DNA from: an endosymbiont of Lamellibrachia barhami
GTDB lineage: Bacteria > Pseudomonadota > Gammaproteobacteria > Chromatiales > Chromatiaceae
Direction: 5' to 3'
DNA length: 42,991 nt
Assembly (NCBI RefSeq): GCF_011947365.2
Contig: NZ_JAAVSH020000001.1
Coordinates: 2,677,211-2,720,201, forward strand
Of the stretch, positions 19,434 to 27,483 are shown piece by piece. Position 1 is the stretch's first letter. Every line of letters begins with the position of its first letter. The notes under the pieces are model-generated. The model was not told where the DNA came from. It saw only the letters and a list, made by a program, of their open reading frames with translations, and searched no databases. Position numbers and translations under genes: made by a program.

Positions 19434-19442
19434 CTCAGTGCT

Positions 19443-20696
19443 CTAGCGGTCGATCTCACCAAATACCACATCCATGGTACCGATCACGGCCACCACGTCG
19501 GCAAGCATATGACCCTTGACCATCTCATCCATCGCAGCCATGTGGGCAAAACCGGGAGCACGGATCTTCAGCCGGTATGGCTTATTGGCCCCATCGGAGA
19601 CGATGTAGCAACCGAACTCGCCCTTGGGTGCCTCCACTGCAGCGTAGACTTCGCCGGGCGGGGTGCAGTAACCTTCGGTGAAGAGTTTGAAATGGTGAAT
19701 CAGACTCTCCATATCGCCCTTCATGTCGGCCCGCATCGGCGCACCAACCTTATGGTCATCCACCATCACCAGACCGGGATTGTTGCGCAACCACTCGACA
19801 CACTGTTTGATGATCCGATTGGACTGCCGCATCTCTTCTACACGCACCAGGTAGCGGTCGTAGGAGTCACCCTCGACGCCAACCGGGATATCAAAGTCGA
19901 CCTTATCATAGGCGGCGTAGGACTGCTTTTTGCGCAGATCCCATTCGACACCGGAACCCCGCAGCATAGGGCCGGTAAAACCCAACTGCAGGGCACGCTC
20001 GGGAGAGACGACGCCGATGCCGACGGTACGTTGTTTCCAGATTCGATTATCGGTCAGCAGCGTCTCATACTCATCGACACAGGTCGGGAAGCGATTGGTG
20101 AAATCCTCAATAAAATCGAGCAGGGAACCATGGCGGGCATCGTTGCGCCGCTCGGCATCACGGCCGGTCACCCACTGGCTCTGCTGATATTGAGGCATCT
20201 GCTCCGGCAGATCGCGATAGACGCCGCCGGGCCGATAGTAGGAAGCATGCATGCGCGCGCCGGAGACCGCCTCGTAGCAGTCCATCAAGTCCTCACGCTC
20301 GCGGAAGGCGTAGAGGAATACCGTCATCGCGCCGACGTCCAGTGCATGGGTCCCCAACCACATCAGATGGTTAAGAATCCGTGTAATCTCATCGAACATG
20401 GTGCGGATGTATTGGGCGCGCTCCGGCACCTCCACCCCCAGCAGTTTCTCGATCGCCCGCACATAGCTGTGCTCACTGCACATCATGGAGACGTAGTCGA
20501 GACGATCCATGTAGGGGATGCTCTGGTTATAGGGCTTGGTCTCCGCCAGCTTCTCGGTCGCCCGGTGCAGCAGACCGACATGGGGATCCGCACGCACGAT
20601 GACCTCGCCATCCATCTCCAGCACCAGGCGCAAAACACCGTGAGCGGCAGGATGTTGTGGTCCGAAATTCAGGGTGTAGTTACGAATCTCAGGCAT
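19443..20696 (-). CDS. nuoD: NADH-quinone oxidoreductase subunit D (49-kDa)
   Basis: Quinone-site subunit of complex I, related to the large subunit of NiFe hydrogenases, 417 residues, separate from nuoC. The start [20 protein letters not shown] gives the loop with the quinone-binding histidine. [27 protein letters not shown] (quinone-site tyrosine region) and [12 protein letters not shown] follow, ending VVFGEIDR. An open frame continues upstream but 20696 is the family start; it overlaps the nuoC end by 8 bases, showing translational coupling. A truncated, indel-rich second copy of its first half is at 21516-22152. Confidence 0.97.
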   Translation of the reverse strand: MPEIRNYTLNFGPQHPAAHGVLRLVLEMDGEVIVRADPHVGLLHRATEKLAETKPYNQSIPYMDRLDYVSMMCSEHSYVRAIEKLLGVEVPERAQYIRTMFDEITRILNHLMWLGTHALDVGAMTVFLYAFREREDLMDCYEAVSGARMHASYYRPGGVYRDLPEQMPQYQQSQWVTGRDAERRNDARHGSLLDFIEDFTNRFPTCVDEYETLLTDNRIWKQRTVGIGVVSPERALQLGFTGPMLRGSGVEWDLRKKQSYAAYDKVDFDIPVGVEGDSYDRYLVRVEEMRQSNRIIKQCVEWLRNNPGLVMVDDHKVGAPMRADMKGDMESLIHHFKLFTEGYCTPPGEVYAAVEAPKGEFGCYIVSDGANKPYRLKIRAPGFAHMAAMDEMVKGHMLADVVAVIGTMDVVFGEIDR

Positions 20697-21408
20697 CGCT
20701 GGAATCCTGCTGTTCTGGCGCTTCCGGGGCATTGCGATGATTATCCCGGATAACACGGGGAACCAGCGTGCGTCCCTCGATGCTTACCGGCTCGTAGATG
20801 ACACGCGCCTGTTCCGGGTCGTAGCGCATCTCCACCTGGCCGATAAGCGGGAAATCCTTGCGGAAGGGGTGACCGATAAAACCGTAATCGGTGAGTATCC
20901 GGCGCAGATCAGGATGTCCTTCGAACAGGATGCCGAACAGGTCGAAAGCCTCGCGCTCAAACCAGTTGGCACCATTCCAGATATCCACCACAGAGGCGAC
21001 GATTGGGTGTGTCGTATCCACGAACACACGTAACCGCAGGCGCATATTATTCTTTACGGAGAGTAGATGGTAGACCGCGGCAAAGCGCTTCTCCGCATCG
21101 AGATCAAATGTCCGGGCAGACTCGACGCCACGCCCGAAGCCGGTCGATGAAGCCGTGGTCACATCCCACTCCGCCACACCATAGGCCGAGTAATCGACAC
21201 CACAGACATCAATCACCTGTTCAAAGTGGAACGCCTCTTCATCGCGAAGGGTCTGTGCGACCTGCAGGAGATGATCGCGGGGCACAACCAGCGTCACCTC
21301 GCCAAAACCCTGTTCAATCTCGCAACCCAGGTCGGTAAACCGCCCGGCCAGCCCTTCCTTCAGGGACGCCATTCTTGCTGCCAGGGGAGTCTGCGCGCTA
21401 TCACTCAT
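20689..21408 (-). CDS. nuoC: NADH-quinone oxidoreductase subunit C (copy next to nuoD)
   Basis: The 30-kDa subunit of the complex I connecting arm, 239 residues, with the signatures [28 protein letters not shown] (pieces at about 145-172) and [19 protein letters not shown] (about 175-193). The start [13 protein letters not shown] is used; the open frame extends 69 codons upstream into the nuoB remnant and is not meaningful. The intact C-terminus ends in QQDSSDA and overlaps nuoD by 8 bases. The second copy at 22145 differs by about ten or more amino-acid replacements plus a shortened tail. Confidence 0.93.
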   Translation of the reverse strand: MSDSAQTPLAARMASLKEGLAGRFTDLGCEIEQGFGEVTLVVPRDHLLQVAQTLRDEEAFHFEQVIDVCGVDYSAYGVAEWDVTTASSTGFGRGVESARTFDLDAEKRFAAVYHLLSVKNNMRLRLRVFVDTTHPIVASVVDIWNGANWFEREAFDLFGILFEGHPDLRRILTDYGFIGHPFRKDFPLIGQVEMRYDPEQARVIYEPVSIEGRTLVPRVIRDNHRNAPEAPEQQDSSDA

Positions 21409-21419
21409 TTCCTTATCAC

Positions 21420-21515
21420 CTATCGCGCAATCGTGCTGGTGCGACGAATCTTGTCCTGCAACTGCAGTACGCCGTACAACAGCGCTTCTGCAGTCGGCGG
21501 ACAGCCCGGCACATA
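21420..21515 (-). pseudogene. nuoB: 3' fragment of nuoB (last 31 codons)
   Basis: This 96-base piece ends with the nuoB stop and reads as the end of NuoB ([21 protein letters not shown]). It matches the end of the intact nuoB at 22865 without visible difference. It has no start and is joined on its upstream side to nuoD sequence. It is the edge of the duplicated unit. Confidence 0.9.
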
Positions 21516-22152
21516 CATCGACACAGGTCGTAAGCGATTGTGAAATCCTCAATAAAAATCGAGCAGGGAACCATGGCGGGTATCGTTGGTGCCGCTCGGT
21601 ATCACGGCCGGTCACCCATTGGCTCTGCTGATATTGAGTATCTGCTCCGGCAGATCGCGATAGACGCCGCCGGGCCGATAGTAGGAAGCATGCATGCGCG
21701 CGCCGGAGACCGCCTCGCTGTAAAGTAGTCCATCAAGTCCTCACGCTCGCGGAAGGCGCGTAGAGGAATACCGTCATCGCGCCGACGTCCAGTGCATGGG
21801 TCCCCAAACCACATCATCAGATGGTTAAGAATCCGTGTAATCTCACTGAACATGGTGCGGATGTATTGAGCACGCCTGGCACCTCCACCCACAGTAGCTT
21901 CGATCGCTCGCACATAGCTGTGCTCACTGCACATCATGGAGACGTAGTCGAGACGATCCAGCTACGTAGGGATGCTCTGGTTATAGGCTTGGTCTCCGCC
22001 AGCTTCTCGGTCGCCCGGTGCACAGACCAGACATGGGGATCTTGACGCATCGATGACCTCGCCATCCATCTCCAGCACCAGGCGCAAAACACCGTGAGCG
22101 GCAGGATGTTGTGGTCCGAAATTCAGGGTGTAGCGTTACGAATCTCAGGCAT
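21516..22152 (-). pseudogene. nuoD: 5' fragment of nuoD, truncated and frame-shifted
   Basis: Corresponds to the first ~208 codons of nuoD but with many one- to five-base insertions and deletions against 20072-20696, for example extra bases in GTAGCAGTCC (21715-21735) and in the AAAA run near 21555. The ORF pieces still show [13 protein letters not shown] and [10 protein letters not shown]. It cannot make a NuoD product. The indel style, mostly in short homopolymers, is that of unpolished long reads. Confidence 0.88.
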
Positions 22153-22852
22153 CGCTGGAATCCTGCTGTTCTGGCGCCTGGGCATTGCGATGATTATCCG
22201 ATAACACGGAACCAGCGTGTTCGATGCTTACCGGCTCGTAGATGACACGCGCCTGTTCCGGATCGTAGCGCATCTCCACTTGGCCGATAAGCGGAAAATC
22301 CTTGCGGAAGGGGTGCCCGATAAAACCGTAATCGGTGAGTATGCGGCGCAGATCGGGATGTCCTTCGAACAGGATGCCGAACAGGTCGAAAGCCTCGCGC
22401 TCGAACCAGTTGGCACCACTCCAGATATCCACCACTGAGGCGACAATCGGGTGTGTCGTATCCACGAATACCCGCAGCCGCAGGCGCATATTGTTCTTCA
22501 AGGAGAGTAGATGGTAGACCGCGGCGAAGCGTTTCTCCGCCTCGATATCAAATGCCCGGGCTGACTCCACGCCGCGCCCGAAGCCAGTCGATGAAGCCGT
22601 GGTCACATCCCACTCCGCCACGCCATAGGCCGAGTAATCGATACCACAGACATCGATCACCTCTTCAAAGTGGAACGCCTCATCATCGCGAAGGGTCTGT
22701 GCGACCTGCAGGAGATGATCACGGGGCACAACCAGCGTCACCTCGCCAAAACCCTGTTCAACCTCGCAACCCAGGTCGGTAAATCGTCCGGCCAACCCTT
22801 CCGCCAGAGACGCCATTCTTGCTGCCAGGGGAGTCTGCGCGCTATCACTCAT
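22145..22852 (-). CDS. nuoC: NADH-quinone oxidoreductase subunit C (copy next to nuoB)
   Basis: Second, intact-looking nuoC frame, 235 residues. It keeps the family motifs ([35 protein letters not shown]). Compared with the other copy it has conservative replacements such as [58 protein letters not shown] and NGAN/SGAN. The C-terminal tail is shortened by four residues through several small deletions that happen to restore frame. The start 22852 gives MSDSAQ; four upstream codons (MIKE) are also open. It stands in the canonical place, 12 bp after nuoB. Confidence 0.9.
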   Translation of the reverse strand: MSDSAQTPLAARMASLAEGLAGRFTDLGCEVEQGFGEVTLVVPRDHLLQVAQTLRDDEAFHFEEVIDVCGIDYSAYGVAEWDVTTASSTGFGRGVESARAFDIEAEKRFAAVYHLLSLKNNMRLRLRVFVDTTHPIVASVVDIWSGANWFEREAFDLFGILFEGHPDLRRILTDYGFIGHPFRKDFPLIGQVEMRYDPEQARVIYEPVSIEHAGSVLSDNHRNAQAPEQQDSSDA

Positions 22853-22864
22853 TTCCTTGATCAC

Positions 22865-23341
22865 CTATCGCGCAATCGTGCTGGTGCGACGAATCTTGTC
22901 CTGCAACTGCAGTACGCCGTACAACAGCGCTTCTGCAGTCGGCGGACAGCCCGGCACATAGATATCGACCGGCACCACGCGATCACAACCCCGCACCACC
23001 GCGTAGGAGTAGTGGTAGTAACCACCACCGTTGGCGCAGGAACCCATGGAGATCACCCAGCGAGGCTCGGCCATCTGATCGTAGACCTTACGCAGGGCAG
23101 GCGCCATCTTGTTGACCAGGGTACCGGCCACGATCATCACATCCGACTGCCGGGGACTGGGACGAAAGATGATACCAAAGCGATCCATGTCGTAGCGGGC
23201 CGCAGCGGCATGCATCATCTCCACGGCGCAGCAGGCCAGACCAAAAGACATGGGCCAGAGAGACCCGGTTCGCGCCCAGTTGATCAGTTTGTCAGCGGTA
23301 GTGGTGATGACACCCTTTTCGAGAAGACCTTCTACTCCCAT
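22865..23341 (-). CDS. nuoB: NADH-quinone oxidoreductase subunit B (cluster N2)
   Basis: Subunit that binds the terminal 4Fe-4S cluster N2 and reduces quinone. 158 residues. The N2 ligands are visible: the adjacent pair in [11 protein letters not shown] (about 35-36), then [12 protein letters not shown] (about 100) and [11 protein letters not shown] (about 130). It overlaps the end of nuoA by 10 bases. A duplicate of its last 31 codons lies at 21420-21515. Confidence 0.97.
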   Translation of the reverse strand: MGVEGLLEKGVITTTADKLINWARTGSLWPMSFGLACCAVEMMHAAAARYDMDRFGIIFRPSPRQSDVMIVAGTLVNKMAPALRKVYDQMAEPRWVISMGSCANGGGYYHYSYAVVRGCDRVVPVDIYVPGCPPTAEALLYGVLQLQDKIRRTSTIAR

Positions 23342-23688
23342 TCAAGCGCCCCTTTCTTCCACTCGTAGATAAAGCCGATAACCAAAATACCGAGAAAGAC
23401 CATCATTGCGACGTAGCCGACCATACCGAGCTCGGTCAAAACGACAGCCCAGGGGAAGAGGAAGGCAATCTCAAGATCAAAGATAATAAAGAGGATGGCG
23501 ACGAGGTAGTAACGGACGTCAAACTTCATGCGGGCGTCTCCGAACGCCTCAAAGCCGCACTCGTAGGGTGAGAGCTTCTCCGCATCGGGCTTACGGGTTC
23601 CAAGCAGAAACCCCATCCCGATCACCACAACCCCCAGGACAAAGGCCACTACCAGAAAAATCAGGATGGGTAGATAATTTTCGAGCAT
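23332..23688 (-). CDS. nuoA: NADH-quinone oxidoreductase subunit A
   Basis: First gene of the complex I operon; small membrane subunit with three helices, 118 residues. Signatures are [24 protein letters not shown] (pieces about 38-61; conserved cysteine in the quinone-site loop) and [18 protein letters not shown] (about 67-84; acidic membrane residues). The start at 23688 lies about 60 bases after the predicted transcription start. Confidence 0.97.
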   Translation of the reverse strand: MLENYLPILIFLVVAFVLGVVVIGMGFLLGTRKPDAEKLSPYECGFEAFGDARMKFDVRYYLVAILFIIFDLEIAFLFPWAVVLTELGMVGYVAMMVFLGILVIGFIYEWKKGALEWE

Positions 23689-23756
23689 TGTTATGTCGCC
23701 CCCCTCAGAACGATCATAATTATCGCCAAGCGAACTCTCTTTTTATTGAGTGCAAA

Positions 23757-23785
23757 ATTCTAGAGCAGCACCATATTCATGTCAA
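23757..23785 (-). promoter_or_regulatory. Sigma70 promoter of the nuo operon
   Basis: On the minus strand a consensus -35 TTGACA (23780-23785) and TAGAAT -10 (23757-23762) are separated by exactly 17 bases. The start would fall near 23750, leaving a leader of about 60 bases before nuoA. The upstream sequence 23799-23845 is AT-rich, like an UP element. The tRNA-Leu terminator lies just upstream, so this promoter has to drive nuoA-N. Confidence 0.8.
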
Positions 23786-23798
23786 GTCGCATGCGACT
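23785..23798. promoter_or_regulatory. 14-bp perfect palindrome abutting the nuo -35 box
   Basis: AGTCGCATGCGACT is self-complementary over all 14 bases and touches the first base of the -35 box. Position and symmetry fit a dimeric regulator's operator, but I do not recognise it as a known site (it is not an FNR or ArcA box). A second symmetric element, CAATAA-G-TTATTG, lies at 23817-23829. Confidence 0.45.
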
Positions 23799-23847
23799 GA
23801 ACAAAATTATAATTATCAATAAGTTATTGTAATTTTTTTCAGGCATG

Positions 23848-23882
23848 AAAAAACGGCATCACCCGATTATGGGCGATACCGT
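23848..23882 (-). terminator. Intrinsic terminator after tRNA-Leu
   Basis: On the minus strand a 12-bp stem (ACGGTATCGCCC with GGGTGATGCCGT, two G-T wobbles) and a six-base loop are followed by TTTTTT. It begins 7 bases after the tRNA CCA end and separates the tpiA-secG-tRNA transcript from the nuo operon. Confidence 0.9.
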
Positions 23883-23889
23883 CCATGAA

Positions 23890-23974
23890 TGGTGCCGATG
23901 GCCGGACTTGAACCGGCACGGCTTACGCCACTACCCCCTCAAGATAGCGTGTCTACCAATTCCACCACATCGGC
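23890..23974 (-). tRNA. tRNA-Leu (anticodon GAG)
   Basis: An 85-base class II tRNA with encoded CCA. Acceptor GCCGATG pairs with CATCGGC; anticodon stem CTATC/GGTAG encloses TTGAGGG (anticodon GAG). It has a long variable arm and the T-arm GGTTCAAGTCC. It matches E. coli leuU closely and, as there, follows secG; the 17-base gap to secG implies co-transcription. Confidence 0.96.
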
Positions 23975-23991
23975 AATAAAATCGTTGAATA

Positions 23992-24375
23992 TTACTCTTG
24001 CACCTCTGATTCAGGCACCGCTGCCGGCACCTCCTGCTCAGGCGCAGGGATCACAGGCACGTCAGAGTTGATCGTCTCTGCAGCGGGAACCGCCGTCTCC
24101 ACCTGCTCAGTCTGCATGGTCTCCATCAGTCCTTGCGGCTGTCGGCTCTGAGTGGAGAAGTAAGCCAGCGTCATACTGGTTATGAAAAAGAGCGCCGCCA
24201 GTGCTGCGGTGGCCCGCGACAGGAATGAGGCTGAACCCTGCGCACCAAACACGGTCGCAGAGGCGCCACTGCCAAATGCCGCACCTGCATCCGCACCCTT
24301 ACCGTGCTGAATCAGAATCAGTCCGACCAGGCCCAGTGCCAGAAAGAGGTGAAATACAACAAGAATCGTCTGCAT
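23992..24375 (-). CDS. secG: Preprotein translocase subunit SecG
   Basis: Small membrane subunit of the SecYEG channel, 127 residues. Two membrane helices (about 2-22 and 52-72) flank the conserved loop LIQHGKGADAGAAFGSGASATVFGAQGS (pieces about 22-48). The C-terminal 50 residues are a Pro/Glu-rich variable tail (VPAAETINSDVPVIPAPEQEV), longer than in E. coli (110 residues in all). It sits between tpiA (25 bp) and tRNA-Leu, the usual order. Confidence 0.96.
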   Translation of the reverse strand: MQTILVVFHLFLALGLVGLILIQHGKGADAGAAFGSGASATVFGAQGSASFLSRATAALAALFFITSMTLAYFSTQSRQPQGLMETMQTEQVETAVPAAETINSDVPVIPAPEQEVPAAVPESEVQE

Positions 24376-24400
24376 GAAACTTTTCGCTGCCTATCAGAAT

Positions 24401-25153
24401 TTAGTTTGCGGCGGTACAGATGCCAAGAAAATCCGCCGCCTTGAGTGAAGCACCGCCAATCAGGCCGCCATCGATATCGGGCTTGCCGAGCAACTCCTTG
24501 GCGTTATCCGGCTTCATGGAACCGCCATAGAGAATGCGTAGTCCTTCTGCCACTTCCCCGCTCTTCTCAGCCACGCGACTGCGGATAAAGGCATGTACAT
24601 CCTGGGCCTGTTCCGGGGACGCCGTCTTACCGGTGCCAATTGCCCAGACCGGTTCGTAAGCAACAACACCATCGGCCAGCGCCTCGACGCCTTCAAGTTC
24701 GATCACCGCATTCAGCTGACGCGCACAGACATCCTCAGTGATACCCTGCTCACGCTCTTCGAGGGTCTCCCCGATGCAGAGAATGGGAACCAGGCCAGCT
24801 GCACGTGCGGCAGCATACTTCTTTGCCACCAACGCGTCGCTCTCCCCATGATAGGTGCGGCGCTCAGAGTGACCGACAATGACATATTTGCAGGCAAAGT
24901 CGTTCAGCATGGAAGCTGCCATCTCGCCCGTGAAGGCCCCGGAGGCCTCGACGGAGAGATCCTGCCCACCCCAGGCAATCACAGAACCCGAGAGCTGTTG
25001 CTGAACCTGCGGAATGAACACAGCGGGAGGGCAAACTGCCATTTCAGCATTATTGACTTCGCCCGCACCGGCCTTGAGACCTTCGAGCAGTTCGCGAACG
25101 CTCTCGATGGAACCATTCATCTTCCAGTTTCCGGCTACCAGCGGCCTACGCAT
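24401..25153 (-). CDS. tpiA: Triosephosphate isomerase
   Basis: Interconverts dihydroxyacetone phosphate and glyceraldehyde 3-phosphate in glycolysis and in carbon-fixation cycles. 250 residues, a single TIM barrel. Catalytic parts: GNWKMNG (lysine, about 9-13), VGHSERR (histidine, about 93-98), VAYEPVWAIGTGKTAS (catalytic glutamate and flexible loop, about 165-180) and YGGSMKPDN near 210. A good ribosome site (AGGAG) lies 8 bases before the ATG. The upstream gap to glmM is 117 bp and may hold a weak promoter. Confidence 0.98.
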   Translation of the reverse strand: MRRPLVAGNWKMNGSIESVRELLEGLKAGAGEVNNAEMAVCPPAVFIPQVQQQLSGSVIAWGGQDLSVEASGAFTGEMAASMLNDFACKYVIVGHSERRTYHGESDALVAKKYAAARAAGLVPILCIGETLEEREQGITEDVCARQLNAVIELEGVEALADGVVAYEPVWAIGTGKTASPEQAQDVHAFIRSRVAEKSGEVAEGLRILYGGSMKPDNAKELLGKPDIDGGLIGGASLKAADFLGICTAAN

Positions 25154-25270
25154 GTCAAAACTCCTGCTGAACGAACAAAGCGGGCTAGCTTAACGGGCAA
25201 CGCGCCTGAAATCAATGGCGGGTAGACTATTTATCTCCAGCCATTAACCCTAGAGACGCAAAGATCGCAC

Positions 25271-26620
25271 TCAATCCGCTTTGACCAGTCCGCGCACCAC
25301 ATCCGCGAGCTGCTCTGTCAGCCGGTCGACCTGCGCCGCATCGTTGCCCTCAAGCATGACCCGGATCAATGGCTCAGTACCGGACGGCCGCAACAGCACC
25401 CGGCCACTACGTCCCAGTTCCGTTTCTACATCATGCACGGCATTGGCCACCTCGGCCGAGACCATGACATCGGCAGGCGCCATATCCCCGAGCTTTATGT
25501 TGACCAGTTTCTGGGGATATTTCGTCATGCCGGCCGCCAGCTCCCGTAGAGGCTGACCGGAGAGCTGAACCTCCGCCAGTACTTGCAGTGCTGAGATAAT
25601 GCCATCTCCAGTGGTAGTCCGGTCGAGGCAGATGATGTGACCGGACTGCTCACCACCGAGATTCCAGCCTTTTTCGGTCAGGCGCTCCATGATGTAACGA
25701 TCCCCCACCTGGGTTCGTTCCAGCACCACACCCTGCTCGCGTAGTGCAACCTCCAGTCCCAGATTACTCATCAGGGTGCCGATCACCGCCCCTTTCAGGG
25801 TTCCCTTCCGCATGCGGGAACTGGCGATAATGAAGAGAATCTCGTCGCCATCGACCTCTTCCCCCCGGTCATCCACCATGATCAGCCGATCACCGTCGCC
25901 ATCGAAGGCAACACCAAGGTCGGCCTGGTGCTCCAACACAGCCGCCTTGAGGTGTTCAGGATGGGTGGAGCCCACGCCGTCATTGATATTCAACCCGTCA
26001 GGCTGCACACCGATTGCCACCACGTCTGCGCCAAGCTCGTCGAACACATAGGGGGCGATGTTGTAGGTGGCGCCGTGGGCACAGTCGACCACGATCTTCA
26101 TGCCCCTGAAGCTCAGACTCATGGGGATCGTGCTCTTGCAGAATTCGATGTACCGGCCTTCGCCGTCATCCAGGCGATAGGCCTTGCCGAGACTGGCGGA
26201 ATCAACGGTCGTAATCTCTTTGCCCAGCTCTTGTTCGATAGCGGCCTCAGTATCATCAGGCAGCTTGGTGCCCTGGGCGGAAAAAAACTTGATGCCGTTG
26301 TCGTGAAAGGGATTGTGGGAGGCGCTGATCACGATTCCCGCCTGGGCATGCAGGGTGCGGGTGAGATAGGCGATACCTGGGGTCGGCATGGGTCCCAGCA
26401 GCTTGATATTGACTCCGGCAGCCGACAGACCTGCTTCCAGCGCCGATTCCAAAAGATAACCGGAGATGCGGGTATCCTTGCCGATCAGCACACTGCTATT
26501 GGCTCCAGCACCCAGAACACGACCCGCCGCCCAGCCGAGCTTGAGCACAAACTCCGGGGTTATCGCACCCTGACCGACCAACCCGCGAATGCCATCTGTG
26601 CCAAAATATTTGCGTTCCAC
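25271..26620 (-). CDS. glmM: Phosphoglucosamine mutase
   Basis: Converts glucosamine 6-phosphate to glucosamine 1-phosphate for UDP-GlcNAc, peptidoglycan and LPS. 449 residues. The start is GTG with a GGAGAG site. Visible motifs: YFGTDGIRG (5-13), the phosphoserine loop [14 protein letters not shown] (serine at 101), the metal loop DGDGDR (about 242-247), the sugar loop GGEQSGHI (about 325) and the phosphate loop [12 protein letters not shown] (about 415-426). It follows folP at 18 bp, as in E. coli. Confidence 0.98.
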   Translation of the reverse strand: MERKYFGTDGIRGLVGQGAITPEFVLKLGWAAGRVLGAGANSSVLIGKDTRISGYLLESALEAGLSAAGVNIKLLGPMPTPGIAYLTRTLHAQAGIVISASHNPFHDNGIKFFSAQGTKLPDDTEAAIEQELGKEITTVDSASLGKAYRLDDGEGRYIEFCKSTIPMSLSFRGMKIVVDCAHGATYNIAPYVFDELGADVVAIGVQPDGLNINDGVGSTHPEHLKAAVLEHQADLGVAFDGDGDRLIMVDDRGEEVDGDEILFIIASSRMRKGTLKGAVIGTLMSNLGLEVALREQGVVLERTQVGDRYIMERLTEKGWNLGGEQSGHIICLDRTTTGDGIISALQVLAEVQLSGQPLRELAAGMTKYPQKLVNIKLGDMAPADVMVSAEVANAVHDVETELGRSGRVLLRPSGTEPLIRVMLEGNDAAQVDRLTEQLADVVRGLVKAD

Positions 26621-26638
26621 CCTACTCTCCTTTTTCGG

Positions 26639-27466
26639 TTATCCCATCACTGCAGCAGCAATCCGCAGCGCATCAACCGTTGCTTTGATGTCGTGTGCAC
26701 GAATGATCGACGCACCCTGAGTGGCAGCCAAAACGCCTGCTGCAACACTGCCGTACAATCGCTGATCCACCGGCGCATCACCGAGCAGCGCTCCGATCAT
26801 CGATTTGCGCGAGATGCCCACCAGCAGCGGCACCGATAACGCAGAAAATTCCGACAGATTCTTCAAGAGGGCAAGATTATGCGCCAGGGTCTTGCCGAAA
26901 CCAAACCCTGGATCCACCAATAGCCGCTCAAGGGGGATACCTGCACTGCGGCAGGCTTTGATGCGTTCATTGAGAAAATCACGCACATCGGCCACAACAT
27001 CAGCATATTCCGGCGCCGCCTGCATGGTGCGTGGCTCACCCCGCATATGCATCAGGCAGACCGGCACCGCCAACTCCGCGGCAGCTTCAAGCGCACCTTC
27101 CGTCTGCAAAGCCTGCACGTCATTGATCAGCCCGGCACCGGCCGCAACCGCTTCACGCATCACCGCCGGCTTACTGGTATCGATGGAGATGGGAACGTCG
27201 AGCTCCCGACTGAGACGCTCTATCAGCGGCACAACCCGATCGATCTCCTGGGCCTCGGATACGGGACTGGCGCCCGGCCGGGTCGATTCGCCGCCGATAT
27301 CGACGATCGCAGCCCCCGCCTCCACCATGCCGAGAGCATGTCTCAGCGCCGGGTCGGTTCGTGTGAAACGACCACCGTCAGAGAAAGAGTCCGGAGTGAC
27401 GTTGAGGATGCCCATGACCTGGGGGGTCCCCAGGTCAACGGACTTACCTGCACAATCTAGAATCAA
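26639..27466 (-). CDS. folP: Dihydropteroate synthase
   Basis: Joins p-aminobenzoate to the pterin pyrophosphate in folate synthesis; the sulfonamide target. 275 residues, TIM barrel. Motifs: VMGILNVTPDSFSDGG (17-32), DIGGESTRPGA (about 56-66), SIDTSKP (about 93-100), INDV (about 114), VCLMHMRGEPRTMQ (about 136-149), DPGFGFGKT (about 186) and GISRKS (about 216). The first codon is TTG, with no strong ribosome site; it starts 17 bases after the ftsH stop and may depend on coupling. Confidence 0.97.
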   Translation of the reverse strand: MILDCAGKSVDLGTPQVMGILNVTPDSFSDGGRFTRTDPALRHALGMVEAGAAIVDIGGESTRPGASPVSEAQEIDRVVPLIERLSRELDVPISIDTSKPAVMREAVAAGAGLINDVQALQTEGALEAAAELAVPVCLMHMRGEPRTMQAAPEYADVVADVRDFLNERIKACRSAGIPLERLLVDPGFGFGKTLAHNLALLKNLSEFSALSVPLLVGISRKSMIGALLGDAPVDQRLYGSVAAGVLAATQGASIIRAHDIKATVDALRIAAAVMG

Positions 27467-27483
27467 CGGGAACGGCTGACGGA

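Larger units (their letters stand above)
20072..21515 (-). repeat. Direct tandem duplication, downstream unit (nuoB 3' end, nuoC, nuoD 5' half)
   Basis: This 1.44-kb segment repeats in the same orientation at 21516-22960. It holds the last 31 codons of nuoB (21420-21515, apparently identical to 22866-22960), a full nuoC, and nuoD up to about codon 208. The junction at 21515/21516 joins nuoB sequence directly to mid-nuoD sequence. Either a real tandem duplication or, more likely, an assembly overlap left uncollapsed. Confidence 0.9.
21516..22960 (-). repeat. Direct tandem duplication, upstream unit
   Basis: Second copy of the segment at 20072-21515. Its right part (about 22240-22960) is clean and keeps an intact nuoC frame with base substitutions. 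Its left part (21516 to about 22235) is dense in indels. This two-part quality suggests that short-read or consensus polishing reached one part and not the other. Confidence 0.88.

Noticed and set aside
21540-21937. Short open frames within the nuoD fragment as new small genes
   Set aside because: They are pieces of frame-shifted NuoD ([13 protein letters not shown] and similar), not independent genes.
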